Shown: in pieces, positions 8,069 to 15,612 of the stretch
How positions within the stretch are numbered: position 1 is the first letter of the stretch
Layout of the letters: every line of letters begins with the position of its first letter
NCBI GenBank assembly: GCA_964551455.1
Contig: CAZKDA010000024.1
Coordinates: 1-33,178, forward strand
DNA length: 33,178 nucleotides
Origin: JAHDHW01 sp964551455
GTDB taxonomy: Bacteria; Bacteroidota; Bacteroidia; Chitinophagales; Saprospiraceae
Direction: 5' to 3'
Position numbers and translations under genes: made by a program
The notes under the pieces: generated by a model
The model's input: the letters and a program-made list of their open reading frames with translations, nothing else
Databases searched by the model: none
What the model was told of the DNA's origin: nothing

Positions 8069-9586
8069 ATGAAAAAAATTAACATCCTGTTTGTTTTAAT
8101 TTTCAGTTGGGTTACCGCGCAGACTCAGCAACGATACCTTGATCCTGTTTTTGACGATGTGACTATTACCTATGACCAGGTTTACGGAGTTAACGCCACT
8201 GCACTATATTTCTTGGTTTTAGGAGAAGCTGTTCCGCAACAATTGCTGTACGACTTTTACGAACCGACCGGAGATACCGAAACCGAAAGGCCTTTGGTTT
8301 TGCTTTTCCATTCAGGTACTTTTTTACCTTTTCCTCTAAATACTTTATCTAATGGTACCATGAGAGATTCTGCAGTAGTGGATATTGCAACGAAGTTGGC
8401 TAAAATGGGTTATGTGGTGGCATCCTGTGATTACAGATTAGGGTGGAGACCGGATGCAGATACACAAGATGAACGGGTATTTGGCATTATGAACGCCGCC
8501 TATAGAGCGATCCAGGATGCAAGAACTGCTATCCGTTATTTTAAAAAAACTGTTGCAGAAAATGAAAATCCTCACAAGATTGATGAAACGAGGATCGTAC
8601 TTTGGGGCGTTGGCACTGGGGGGTATATAAGTATGGGTTGTGCAAGCCTTGACGATTGGGCAACCGAAATTGCAATGCTGGGCAAATTTAACATCGACGT
8701 TGGAGGCATGCCGGTTCCGGTTGTAGTACCAGCTATCAACGGAGATATTCACGGCACTTCTGTTGGTATTGCACCACCTGGTTACCCTTTTCCCCAAGGT
8801 GATACACTATGTTATCCAAATCATGTGGGATACAGTTCTGATTTCCAAATGGCTGTAAATATGGGTGGAGCCATCGGCGATACAACCTGGGTAGATGAGA
8901 ATACTTTACCCTGTGTTTCATTGCATGTCCCTACTGACGAAGTTACCCCATATAAAACCGCTATAGTTACGCTTCCGGAAGAGCAGGGTTCCTTAGCCGT
9001 CGTCGAAGTATCAGGCAGCTATGATTTCCAGAAGATGCAGAAAAAATTTAATAACAATCAAGATTGGGAAATCGATTGGTCTGATAAATTAAGTTGGGAC
9101 GTAACAGCTGTTGCAGATTCAAGAAACGACGGCCTCGAAGGGCTTTTCCCTGTATTGACTGATAGTGTTGAGAATAATGCACCCTGGGACTGGTGGGCTA
9201 CCGATATTGAAGATCAATTCGGGCCGGCAGATCCGATCACAGCGAAAGCAACCATCGATTCTGCCATTGCTTATTTCGCACCACGGGCTTGTATTACGCT
9301 TGCTTTAGGTTGTGAGATTTCTTCATTGAATGAAATAGAGGCTGCTGAAATCGACTTGAAAATTTCACCAAATCCGGCAAACAATCACGTATTTTTTCAA
9401 GCTAAAGAATTTCCGATTGAACATATTTACGTTTATGATCTTCAGGGTCGACTAGTGAAAGTTCATTCAGATATTAATAATTTTAATTTCAACATGCCAA
9501 GGAATAGCCTCGAAGATGGCGTTTATATTGCGCAAGTGAGGTTCAAACATGGATTCATTAGTAAGCAGATCGTTTTCTATCGTTAA
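8069..9586 (+). CDS. T9SS-exported alpha/beta-hydrolase-fold protein lacking the nucleophile Ser
   Basis: Secreted 505-residue protein: signal peptide at about 1-19 (MKKINILFVLIFSWVTAQT), a carboxylesterase-like alpha/beta-hydrolase fold at about 55-410, and a type A Por sorting domain at 431-505 (KISPNPANN, YDLQGRLV, DGVYIAQV, final KQIVFYR), which sends it through the type IX system to the cell surface or medium. The oxyanion-side motif LLFHSGTF is at 78-85 and an acid-loop-like SLHVPTDEVTPY at 284-295. The nucleophile elbow that should read GxSxGG reads GVGTGG at 180-185, so the catalytic serine is glycine. It may be a non-catalytic binding protein or use another residue. It lies 85 bases after a TonB receptor and ends at a strong terminator. 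Fold assignment is from motifs only. Confidence 0.78.
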   Translation: MKKINILFVLIFSWVTAQTQQRYLDPVFDDVTITYDQVYGVNATALYFLVLGEAVPQQLLYDFYEPTGDTETERPLVLLFHSGTFLPFPLNTLSNGTMRDSAVVDIATKLAKMGYVVASCDYRLGWRPDADTQDERVFGIMNAAYRAIQDARTAIRYFKKTVAENENPHKIDETRIVLWGVGTGGYISMGCASLDDWATEIAMLGKFNIDVGGMPVPVVVPAINGDIHGTSVGIAPPGYPFPQGDTLCYPNHVGYSSDFQMAVNMGGAIGDTTWVDENTLPCVSLHVPTDEVTPYKTAIVTLPEEQGSLAVVEVSGSYDFQKMQKKFNNNQDWEIDWSDKLSWDVTAVADSRNDGLEGLFPVLTDSVENNAPWDWWATDIEDQFGPADPITAKATIDSAIAYFAPRACITLALGCEISSLNEIEAAEIDLKISPNPANNHVFFQAKEFPIEHIYVYDLQGRLVKVHSDINNFNFNMPRNSLEDGVYIAQVRFKHGFISKQIVFYR

Positions 9587-9617
9587 TCCTTTTCTTATTC
9601 CTTTTCGCTAATACAAC

Positions 9618-9658
9618 AACCGGCTGTTCTGCAATGAGAACAGCCGGTTTTGTTTTTC
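9618..9658 (+). terminator. Intrinsic terminator after the receptor/hydrolase pair
   Basis: A perfect 13-bp stem (AACCGGCTGTTCT at 9618-9630, complement at 9637-9649) closes a six-base loop and is followed by TTGTTTTTC. It lies 32 bases after the hydrolase stop codon. This is the clearest rho-independent terminator in the window. Confidence 0.9.
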
Positions 9659-9708
9659 TGCAATTTTATCCTAAATTTCTGCGTGTCAAAAAAAGTATTG
9701 TTTCAAAA

Positions 9709-10323
9709 ATGTACAATCCGTCAAATATTCCGCCTGAACGCCAACTCATTCTCCATCCTTACAATATCTTTCTCACGCTGTTGCTGGCGAGCATCACTGT
9801 TTTGTTTCTTGCGCTTTCGGTCGCTTATGTGTATTCAAGGGTAGAATCCGGTATGCCTTCTATCCGGTTACCGGCAATTTTTTTCCTCAACACTTTCATC
9901 CTGCTCGGTAGTAGTTTTACGATGAAGTGGGCAAAAAAATGTTATTTGAATGATAATACCGAAAGCTATCAACGCGCTTTGTTGTACACAATTCTTTTGA
10001 CTATCCTGTTTATGATCGGCCAATATTTTGGCTGGAAAGCGCTCGTCAGCCAGGAACTGTTTTTTGGTGACGACAATTCTTCTTCCTATCTATACCTCAT
10101 TTCCGGGCTGCACTTCGCCCATGTCATCACCGGACTGCCTTTTCTGATCCTGTTTCTGCTTACCGCAATAAATAAAATGAAAGAGCCGGTCAGCGTCCTC
10201 GTGTATTTCAGCGATCCCGAAAAAAGATTGAAGCTCAGGTTGCTGACTATCTACTGGCATTTTCTGGACATTCTCTGGATTTATTTGGTTTTGTTTTTTT
10301 ATGTAAATAGTCTGATCCTCTGA
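9709..10323 (+). CDS. Cytochrome c oxidase subunit III-like membrane protein
   Basis: Subunit III of a heme-copper terminal oxidase, an inner-membrane protein that supports the catalytic subunit I. The 204 residues hold about five membrane helices, and GLHFAHVITGL matches the GxHxxHvxxG signature of the family. The size is that of the five-helix form found in many bacterial oxidases rather than the seven-helix mitochondrial form. An open frame extends upstream to 9634, but that start lies inside the terminator hairpin, so the ATG at 9709 (MYNPSNIPPERQ) is used. No subunit I, II or IV gene is adjacent, so it is an orphan or a second copy of a subunit encoded elsewhere. Confidence 0.8.
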   Translation: MYNPSNIPPERQLILHPYNIFLTLLLASITVLFLALSVAYVYSRVESGMPSIRLPAIFFLNTFILLGSSFTMKWAKKCYLNDNTESYQRALLYTILLTILFMIGQYFGWKALVSQELFFGDDNSSSYLYLISGLHFAHVITGLPFLILFLLTAINKMKEPVSVLVYFSDPEKRLKLRLLTIYWHFLDILWIYLVLFFYVNSLIL

Positions 10324-10342
10324 TCCTCAGGCAAGGGTATCC

Positions 10343-10551
10343 GGGGATAGTTTCACGCCGATGGCGTGAAACGAGGATTGTCACGCCGTTGGCGTGACGG
10401 GGATAGTTCCGACAATTGTCGGAACGGGGATAGTAGGGGATAAGTCAATCTCCCATCATCCCCGTTCCGACAACGTCGGAACTATCCCCGTCGCACCGAA
10501 GGTGCGACTATCCCCAATCATCCCCAATCATCCCCAACCATCCCCAACCAT
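10343..10551. repeat. Cluster of short palindromes and GGGGATAG/ATCCCC words
   Basis: Five perfect palindromes follow each other: 10352-10370 (TTCACGCC-gat-GGCGTGAA), 10381-10397 (TCACGCC-gtt-GGCGTGA), 10406-10425 (GTTCCGAC-aatt-GTCGGAAC), 10464-10482 (same arms, loop AAC) and 10490-10508 (GTCGCACC-gaa-GGTGCGAC). They are joined by GGGGATAG on the left half and ATCCCC on the right. The segment 10398-10431 is the reverse complement of 10458-10490 except in the loop, so the whole can fold as one long nested hairpin. It ends in four 10-mers of the type CCCCAAYCAT (about 10512-10551). No gene is supported in the 10324-10669 gap. Confidence 0.9.
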
Positions 10552-10614
10552 CCCCCAATTTGTTACAAGCCTGTTATTTTCTCTCATTGTTTTTAGAAGT
10601 TTCATGGCAGATGC

Positions 10615-10622
10615 TATCTTTG
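10615..10622 (+). promoter_or_regulatory. Candidate -7 element for purL
   Basis: TATCTTTG matches TAnnTTTG exactly, 47 bases before the purL ATG. A TTG at 10587-10589 is upstream but the spacing is about 25, wider than the usual 19-21. The element lies downstream of the repeat cluster and supports the ATG at 10670 over earlier in-frame ATGs. Confidence 0.4.
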
Positions 10623-10669
10623 CATTTTTATTTGATCCGCAATATTTTAGTACAAACCAATCCAAATAT

Positions 10670-12922
10670 ATGCAAGCTACCGAGCCGTTGATCACCGCAG
10701 AAATTGCCAACAACCTGGGCTTGTCCAACGAAGAATTTGACAAGATCATCGAAATCCTCGGACGGACGCCAAACTTTACCGAACTGAGCATTTTTTCCGT
10801 CATGTGGTCGGAACATTGTTCTTATAAAAACTCCATTTTACAACTCAAAACCCTTCCGCGCGAGGGAAAACAATTGCTGGTGGGTGCAGGTGAAGAAAAT
10901 GCCGGATTGGTGGACATCGGCGATGGCCTGGCCTGCGCTTTCAAGATCGAATCGCACAACCACCCTTCCGCCATCGAACCCTACCAGGGCGCTGCAACCG
11001 GCGTTGGGGGTATCCACCGCGATATTTTCACGATGGGCGCCCGTCCCATCGCCGCGCTCAATTCACTGCGATTCGGAAACATAAATTCCAGCCACACCAA
11101 ACGCCTCGTGGAAGGCGTGGTGAGCGGCATCGGCGACTACGGCAACTGTTTTGGCGTTCCTACGGTTGGCGGCGAAGTGTATTTTGACGATTGTTATAAC
11201 CAAAACATCCTCGTCAATGCCATGTCGGTTGGAATTGTAAGGGTTGGTGAAACGGTCTCTGCAATTGCCGATGGCCCCGGAAACCCGGTTTTCATCGTGG
11301 GTTCTGCAACCGGCAAAGATGGCATCCACGGAGCAACTTTCGCTTCCGCCGACCTTACCGAAGAATCTGCCGAAGACCTCCCCGCCGTACAGGTTGGTGA
11401 CCCCTTCCAGGAAAAGCTATTGCTCGAGGCATCGCTCGAAGCTATCAAAACAGGAGCCATCGTAGGGATGCAGGATATGGGCGCTGCGGGGATCACTTGC
11501 TCTACCTCCGAGATGAGCGCCAAGAGCGGAACCGGGATGCGGATCTATCTCGACAAAGTTCCCACTCGCCAGGCTAACATGAAACCATTTGAAATATTGC
11601 TTTCCGAAAGCCAGGAACGCATGCTTATCGTCGCAAAAAAGGGACAAGAGCATTTATTGATGGAAGTTTTTGACAAGTGGGATCTGGAATGCGAACTGAT
11701 CGGCGAAGTGATGGACACTGGAAGGCTGGAATTTTTCGAACATGGGGTCAAAGTTGCCGATGTACCCGCAGAATCGCTGGTGCTAGGTGGCGGAGCGCCT
11801 GTTTATCAGCGGGATTACAAACGCCCGGCTTACCTCGATCAATTGACTCATTTCGATTTCAACAACATTGTTGAACCTTCTGATTTTATACAAACTGCCC
11901 GGCAGCTTTTCGCATCTCCGAATATTGCCTCAAAACGATGGATCTATGAGCAATACGATTCAATGGTTCAAACCAATAGCATGAGTACCAATAGGCCTTC
12001 AGATGCTGCTTTGGTACGCATCAAAGGAACGAAGAAAGCCCTCGCAGTGACCACCGATTGCAATTCGGCTTATGTCCATGCCGATCCGTATAAAGGAGCC
12101 ATGATCGCCGTGTCGGAAGGTGCGCGAAATATCGTCTGTTCAGGCGGTAAACCGCTGGCTATTACCAATTGTCTCAATTTCGGTAATCCGTACAATCCTG
12201 AAGTTTACTGGCAGTTTGTAAACGCTATAAAAGGAATGGGCGAAGCTTGCCGGAAATTCGACACACCGGTCACAGGCGGGAATGTAAGTTTTTACAACCA
12301 ATCGCAATACAAAGGAGAGAACGGTAAACCACCGCGTACTGAGCCGGTTTATCCTACACCAACGATCGGGATGCTCGGTCTGCTGGAAGATTTTTCCAAC
12401 CAAATGACTCTCGATTTCAAATCAACAGGCGACCTCGTTTATCTCATCGGCATTTCGCGCAACGATATCAATAGTTCGGAATATCTGCGGGTGATCCACA
12501 AAGTGAAAAACTCGCCTGTGCCGTATTTTGACCTGGAAGAAGAATACCAATTACAAGAAGTCATTGCACAACTGATCTCCGGGAAAATGGTTCGGTCTGC
12601 ACACGACATTTCCGAAGGCGGATTGTTCACTTGCCTGATGGAAAGCGCGATGGTCAACGGACTGGGTTTCAAAATATCCACCGATCCCGACATTCGCAAA
12701 GATGCGTTCCTTTTCGGTGAAAGCCAGAGCAGAGTCGTCGTTTCAGTCGATCCGCGAAAGGAAGCGGATTTTAAACAATTCATGGAAAAACAGCAGGTCG
12801 GTCATTCAAAACTTGGAGAAGTATTTGGAAATCATGCAATGATCGATTCAATGGATTTCGGTTTGGTTGCTGATTGGAAAGACTTTTACGATCACAGCCT
12901 GGAAAAACATATCACTAATTGA
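10670..12922 (+). CDS. purL: Phosphoribosylformylglycinamidine synthase subunit PurL
   Basis: ATP-dependent synthetase subunit of purine biosynthesis, converting formylglycinamide ribonucleotide to the amidine using ammonia delivered by PurQ, with PurS as bridge. The 750-residue size is that of the small PurL which lacks a fused glutaminase domain, so separate purS and purQ genes should exist; they are not here. Family motifs are present in order: MWSEHCSYKNS at 45-55, ESHNHPSAIEPYQGAATGVGG near 90-110, DMGAAGITCSTSEM in the middle, and GGNVSFYNQS and SAHDISEGG in the second half. An open frame runs back to 10394 through the repeat cluster, but that extension is repeat-encoded and proline-rich. 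The ATG at 10670 (MQATEPLITAEIANNLGL) matches the usual start. Confidence 0.95.
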   Translation: MQATEPLITAEIANNLGLSNEEFDKIIEILGRTPNFTELSIFSVMWSEHCSYKNSILQLKTLPREGKQLLVGAGEENAGLVDIGDGLACAFKIESHNHPSAIEPYQGAATGVGGIHRDIFTMGARPIAALNSLRFGNINSSHTKRLVEGVVSGIGDYGNCFGVPTVGGEVYFDDCYNQNILVNAMSVGIVRVGETVSAIADGPGNPVFIVGSATGKDGIHGATFASADLTEESAEDLPAVQVGDPFQEKLLLEASLEAIKTGAIVGMQDMGAAGITCSTSEMSAKSGTGMRIYLDKVPTRQANMKPFEILLSESQERMLIVAKKGQEHLLMEVFDKWDLECELIGEVMDTGRLEFFEHGVKVADVPAESLVLGGGAPVYQRDYKRPAYLDQLTHFDFNNIVEPSDFIQTARQLFASPNIASKRWIYEQYDSMVQTNSMSTNRPSDAALVRIKGTKKALAVTTDCNSAYVHADPYKGAMIAVSEGARNIVCSGGKPLAITNCLNFGNPYNPEVYWQFVNAIKGMGEACRKFDTPVTGGNVSFYNQSQYKGENGKPPRTEPVYPTPTIGMLGLLEDFSNQMTLDFKSTGDLVYLIGISRNDINSSEYLRVIHKVKNSPVPYFDLEEEYQLQEVIAQLISGKMVRSAHDISEGGLFTCLMESAMVNGLGFKISTDPDIRKDAFLFGESQSRVVVSVDPRKEADFKQFMEKQQVGHSKLGEVFGNHAMIDSMDFGLVADWKDFYDHSLEKHITN

Positions 12923-12980
12923 TCTGTTGTAACAAAAAATATTTAAAACCTTTTATTGTTAGAATCAAAAAAAATAAGAA

Positions 12981-14120
12981 ATGATGTTTAGCAGGAATTT
13001 AATTTTAACGCTCTTTTTCTCAAGTTTAGCGGCAATCGCAGTTTTTCAGGGTTGCGAATCCGGAGCCGCTTCCAACCAAAAGGGAACAGTAATAAAAGGT
13101 ACCATCCAAAACGCCGGGGATTTGCAGCTTTTCCTTGATATTTTAAACTACGACAATTCAAACACGGTCATTGCAAAAGCCGGGATCGATAATAGCGGGA
13201 ACTTTGAAATTCCGCTGGAAGAAGGCATCGACAAAGGAATTTACCGCATGCGGATAGGCGTCAAAAAAGCCTTTTTTATGTTCGACGGTACTGAAAAAAA
13301 CATTACCATCGAGGGTGATCTGGAAGGTTTTGAGAGATATACTTTCAAGTTGGATGGCTCTCCGGCTGCCAGCGATTTGAGCGCTATTTTAAATAAACAA
13401 GCCACCGGAGGTTTAGATGAAAAAGGTATGATCGATTACATCAAATCTTCCAAATACCCGCTCAGCGCTTCGTTTATTTACCTCAGAGCTTTCCCAAACA
13501 ATCCGGATCAACTGCCCTTAGCGAAAGAGGTGGCTCAAACCCTGACAGCTTCCGATCCGGGTAGCAAATACGCACAAGATTTCCAAAAGATGATTGACGC
13601 CATGGAAGCCAATATTGCAGTATTGAAGGCCAATCAAGCCATACAGGTCGGTTTGCCTGCTCCCGACATCAAACTCGAATCTCCGGATGGTAAAACGTTT
13701 GCACTTTCCGACCTGAAAGGAAAGATCGTCTTGCTCGACTTCTGGGCAAGCTGGTGCGGGCCTTGCCGCAAAGCTAATCCGCATCTCGTGGCGACTTACA
13801 ACAAATATAAAAACAAAGGTTTTACCGTTTACAGCGTTTCTTTAGACGGAATAAACCCAAGAATAAGAGCACGCCTTAATTCGGAACAGGAGATCGACCA
13901 GCAAATGAAACAGGCTAAACAAAGATGGGTGGACGCCATTGAAAAAGACGGCCTGGTGTGGGATTCACATGTCAGCGATCTCCAGCACTGGAATTCTCCA
14001 GCCGCCAAGATCTATGGCGTAAGAAGTATCCCACAAACTTTCCTCATCGACCGCGATGGTACCATCGCCGCCATCAATCCGAGATATAACCTCGAAGAGG
14101 CTATTTTGAAGTTATTGTAA
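12981..14120 (+). CDS. TlpA-like thioredoxin-fold lipoprotein with DUF4369-type N-terminal domain
   Basis: Envelope thiol-disulfide oxidoreductase of 379 residues. The N-terminus is a lipoprotein signal (AVFQG then C25). Residues about 33-130 resemble the DUF4369 beta-domain common ahead of thioredoxin folds in this phylum. A helical linker follows, and the AhpC/TSA-Redoxin fold occupies about 222-379 with the CXXC active site at W258-C259-G260-P261-C262 and the cis-proline region SIPQTFLIDRDG. The likely role is reduction of disulfides in periplasmic or outer-membrane proteins. The thioredoxin domain has an insertion rich in charged residues (RARLNSEQEIDQQMKQAKQ) after the second strand. It lies 58 bases after purL and is followed within six bases by a long inverted repeat that may act as a terminator. 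Confidence 0.88.
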   Translation: MMFSRNLILTLFFSSLAAIAVFQGCESGAASNQKGTVIKGTIQNAGDLQLFLDILNYDNSNTVIAKAGIDNSGNFEIPLEEGIDKGIYRMRIGVKKAFFMFDGTEKNITIEGDLEGFERYTFKLDGSPAASDLSAILNKQATGGLDEKGMIDYIKSSKYPLSASFIYLRAFPNNPDQLPLAKEVAQTLTASDPGSKYAQDFQKMIDAMEANIAVLKANQAIQVGLPAPDIKLESPDGKTFALSDLKGKIVLLDFWASWCGPCRKANPHLVATYNKYKNKGFTVYSVSLDGINPRIRARLNSEQEIDQQMKQAKQRWVDAIEKDGLVWDSHVSDLQHWNSPAAKIYGVRSIPQTFLIDRDGTIAAINPRYNLEEAILKLL

Positions 14121-14125
14121 AAAAG

Positions 14126-14245
14126 TGTCCCGCTGATCTCGCTGATCTACGCAGAACTTGTGAGATTAATGTGATATGATTAAATGGTTTCTCTTTCTGC
14201 GTTAATAACGCAAAGCGTCACAGGTTCTGCGGAATCAGCGGGACA
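14126..14245. repeat. Long inverted repeat, family A, copy 1
   Basis: Outer arms TGTCCCGCTGAT (14126-14137) and their exact complement (14234-14245) enclose second arms GCAGAACTTGTGA (14151-14163) and TCACAGGTTCTGC (14218-14230, 12 of 13 pair). A central palindrome TGCGTTA-a-TAACGCA is at 14198-14212. It starts six bases after the TlpA-like gene and may end its transcript. A second copy with shared words is at 29740-29814. Confidence 0.85.
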
Positions 14246-14260
14246 TAAAAAAAGGTTTTC

Positions 14261-14776
14261 CTATCCAAATGGCAAGCCCGGATGCAGGCGAATGATGATC
14301 ACGCAAAAGATAAGCAGCCGGGCGAGTAAATTCCTGTAAAAATCTGAAGTCCGGCTTTTGTTGATGTTGATCACAAATAAAATAAAACTCGCGACGAATA
14401 AAACGACCCCGGAATACAGCCCAATATTGAGCAACGTGTTGGCACCACGCCAGCCTTCAAAGACAAAGATCAGCCCACCGATCCCGAAAACAAAAGAAAT
14501 TCCGCAAAGAACGGATAAAACCACTTCGTGTCTTTTGTAAGTTTCGACCCTGAACATGTACCACGAAAAAAGCAAATAAAGAAAGGCCGAAAACGACCAG
14601 CCGATGATGATAAACTGGGAGGCGGCTTCCATGCCTTTATTGCGCATGTAAAATCCGATGACAAGAAGGCTCAGCGGGATCAGTTCCAACAACCAACCGT
14701 GGTGAGATTCCCTTTTTTCATTTTGTTTTTTGGAAACGACTTCGTCGATGTCGAGGGGTGAATTCTTTTTGGTCAT
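14261..14776 (-). CDS. Hypothetical multi-pass membrane protein
   Basis: I do not recognise a family. The 171-residue protein has a charged N-terminus (MTKKNSPLDIDEVVSKKQNEK) and then about five hydrophobic segments, near residues 28-46, 52-75, 83-105, 113-133 and 146-168, which should span the inner membrane. No catalytic motif is visible. It starts three bases after the stop of the RNA methyltransferase gene on the same strand, so the two are probably co-transcribed, but the tight spacing is the only hint of a link. Confidence 0.7.
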   Translation of the reverse strand: MTKKNSPLDIDEVVSKKQNEKRESHHGWLLELIPLSLLVIGFYMRNKGMEAASQFIIIGWSFSAFLYLLFSWYMFRVETYKRHEVVLSVLCGISFVFGIGGLIFVFEGWRGANTLLNIGLYSGVVLFVASFILFVININKSRTSDFYRNLLARLLIFCVIIIRLHPGLPFG

Positions 14777-14779
14777 ATT

Positions 14780-15541
14780 TTAAGCATTGTGGTTGTTGAA
14801 AACGGCGCAAACAATTCCGGCGGCAACGGCGGCATTCAGGGATTCTGCGCCACCCGAATCTCCGGGCGGAATGGTCAGTTTGAAATTGATCCCTTCCAAA
14901 ACCGGCGCCGAGATCCCCTGCCCTTCGCTGCCGATCACGATGATCCCTCTTTTTTCCAGTTTTGCATCAAAAATGTTTTTCCCATCTGTCACCGTTCCGA
15001 AAACAGGCAGCTTTGGAAATTTTGAAACCAGTACTGAAAATCCAATCGGTATCACTTGTACACGCAAAAAAGCACCCATCGTTGCCTGGAGGGTTTTGGG
15101 GTTGTAAAGAGAAACGCAATCTTCGGAGCAAAATACGGTCTTTATGCCAAACCAGTCTGCCGTTCGGATGATCGTTCCCAGGTTGCCGGGGTCCTGGATG
15201 CCGTCGAGGAAGAGGGAAAGGCCATTGTTTACCAACGCGTCGTCAACTTCTTCGGGCAATGTACGGGCAATGATCAACACTTCATTGGGGGTGGTGAGAA
15301 AGGTGATCATTTTAAGTTCTTTTTCGGAGATGGCAGTCAACTTTTTTTTATGAACTTTCAGCAATCCGGCGTTGGTTTCGATCCATTCAGGGAGGGCGTA
15401 AATGTTTTCAATTACAAGGTTTTTGTGCAACAACATTTCTTTGGAAATCTTGTCCCCCTCAACCACAAAATTGTTATACTTTTGTCGAAACTTCTTTAAT
15501 TTCAGCGACCGTATATACTTTATATTGTTTTTTGAAAGCAT
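14780..15541 (-). CDS. SpoU/TrmH-family RNA 2'-O-methyltransferase
   Basis: SPOUT-fold methyltransferase that would methylate a ribose 2'-OH in rRNA or tRNA using S-adenosylmethionine. The 253-residue protein has an N-terminal substrate-binding region at about 1-95 (KFRQKYNNFVVEGDK, typical of the RlmB-like branch) and then the three SPOUT motifs: NLGTIIRTADWFG at 120-132, IVIGSEGQGIS at 201-211 and ESLNAAVAAGIV at 233-244. These build the trefoil knot and cofactor pocket. The target nucleotide cannot be deduced. It is divergent from tamL across 71 bases and is followed directly by the small membrane protein. The same methyltransferase/tamL pairing recurs in Bacteroidota as I recall it. Confidence 0.88.
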   Translation of the reverse strand: MLSKNNIKYIRSLKLKKFRQKYNNFVVEGDKISKEMLLHKNLVIENIYALPEWIETNAGLLKVHKKKLTAISEKELKMITFLTTPNEVLIIARTLPEEVDDALVNNGLSLFLDGIQDPGNLGTIIRTADWFGIKTVFCSEDCVSLYNPKTLQATMGAFLRVQVIPIGFSVLVSKFPKLPVFGTVTDGKNIFDAKLEKRGIIVIGSEGQGISAPVLEGINFKLTIPPGDSGGAESLNAAVAAGIVCAVFNNHNA

Positions 15542-15612
15542 AGAGAAAAGTCAAATTAAAAGGACTGTTTTGCCAGGCAGATCAAAGCCCGGAAAATGAA
15601 AGAACCCGTTCA

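Noticed and set aside
9634..9708. Upstream extension of the oxidase subunit III gene
   Set aside because: The earlier start lies inside the terminator hairpin at 9618-9649 and the added residues do not resemble the family; ATG at 9709 is better.
10394..10669. 92-residue N-terminal extension of PurL
   Set aside because: It is encoded by the hairpin/10-mer repeat cluster and precedes the likely promoter; the family start is at 10670.
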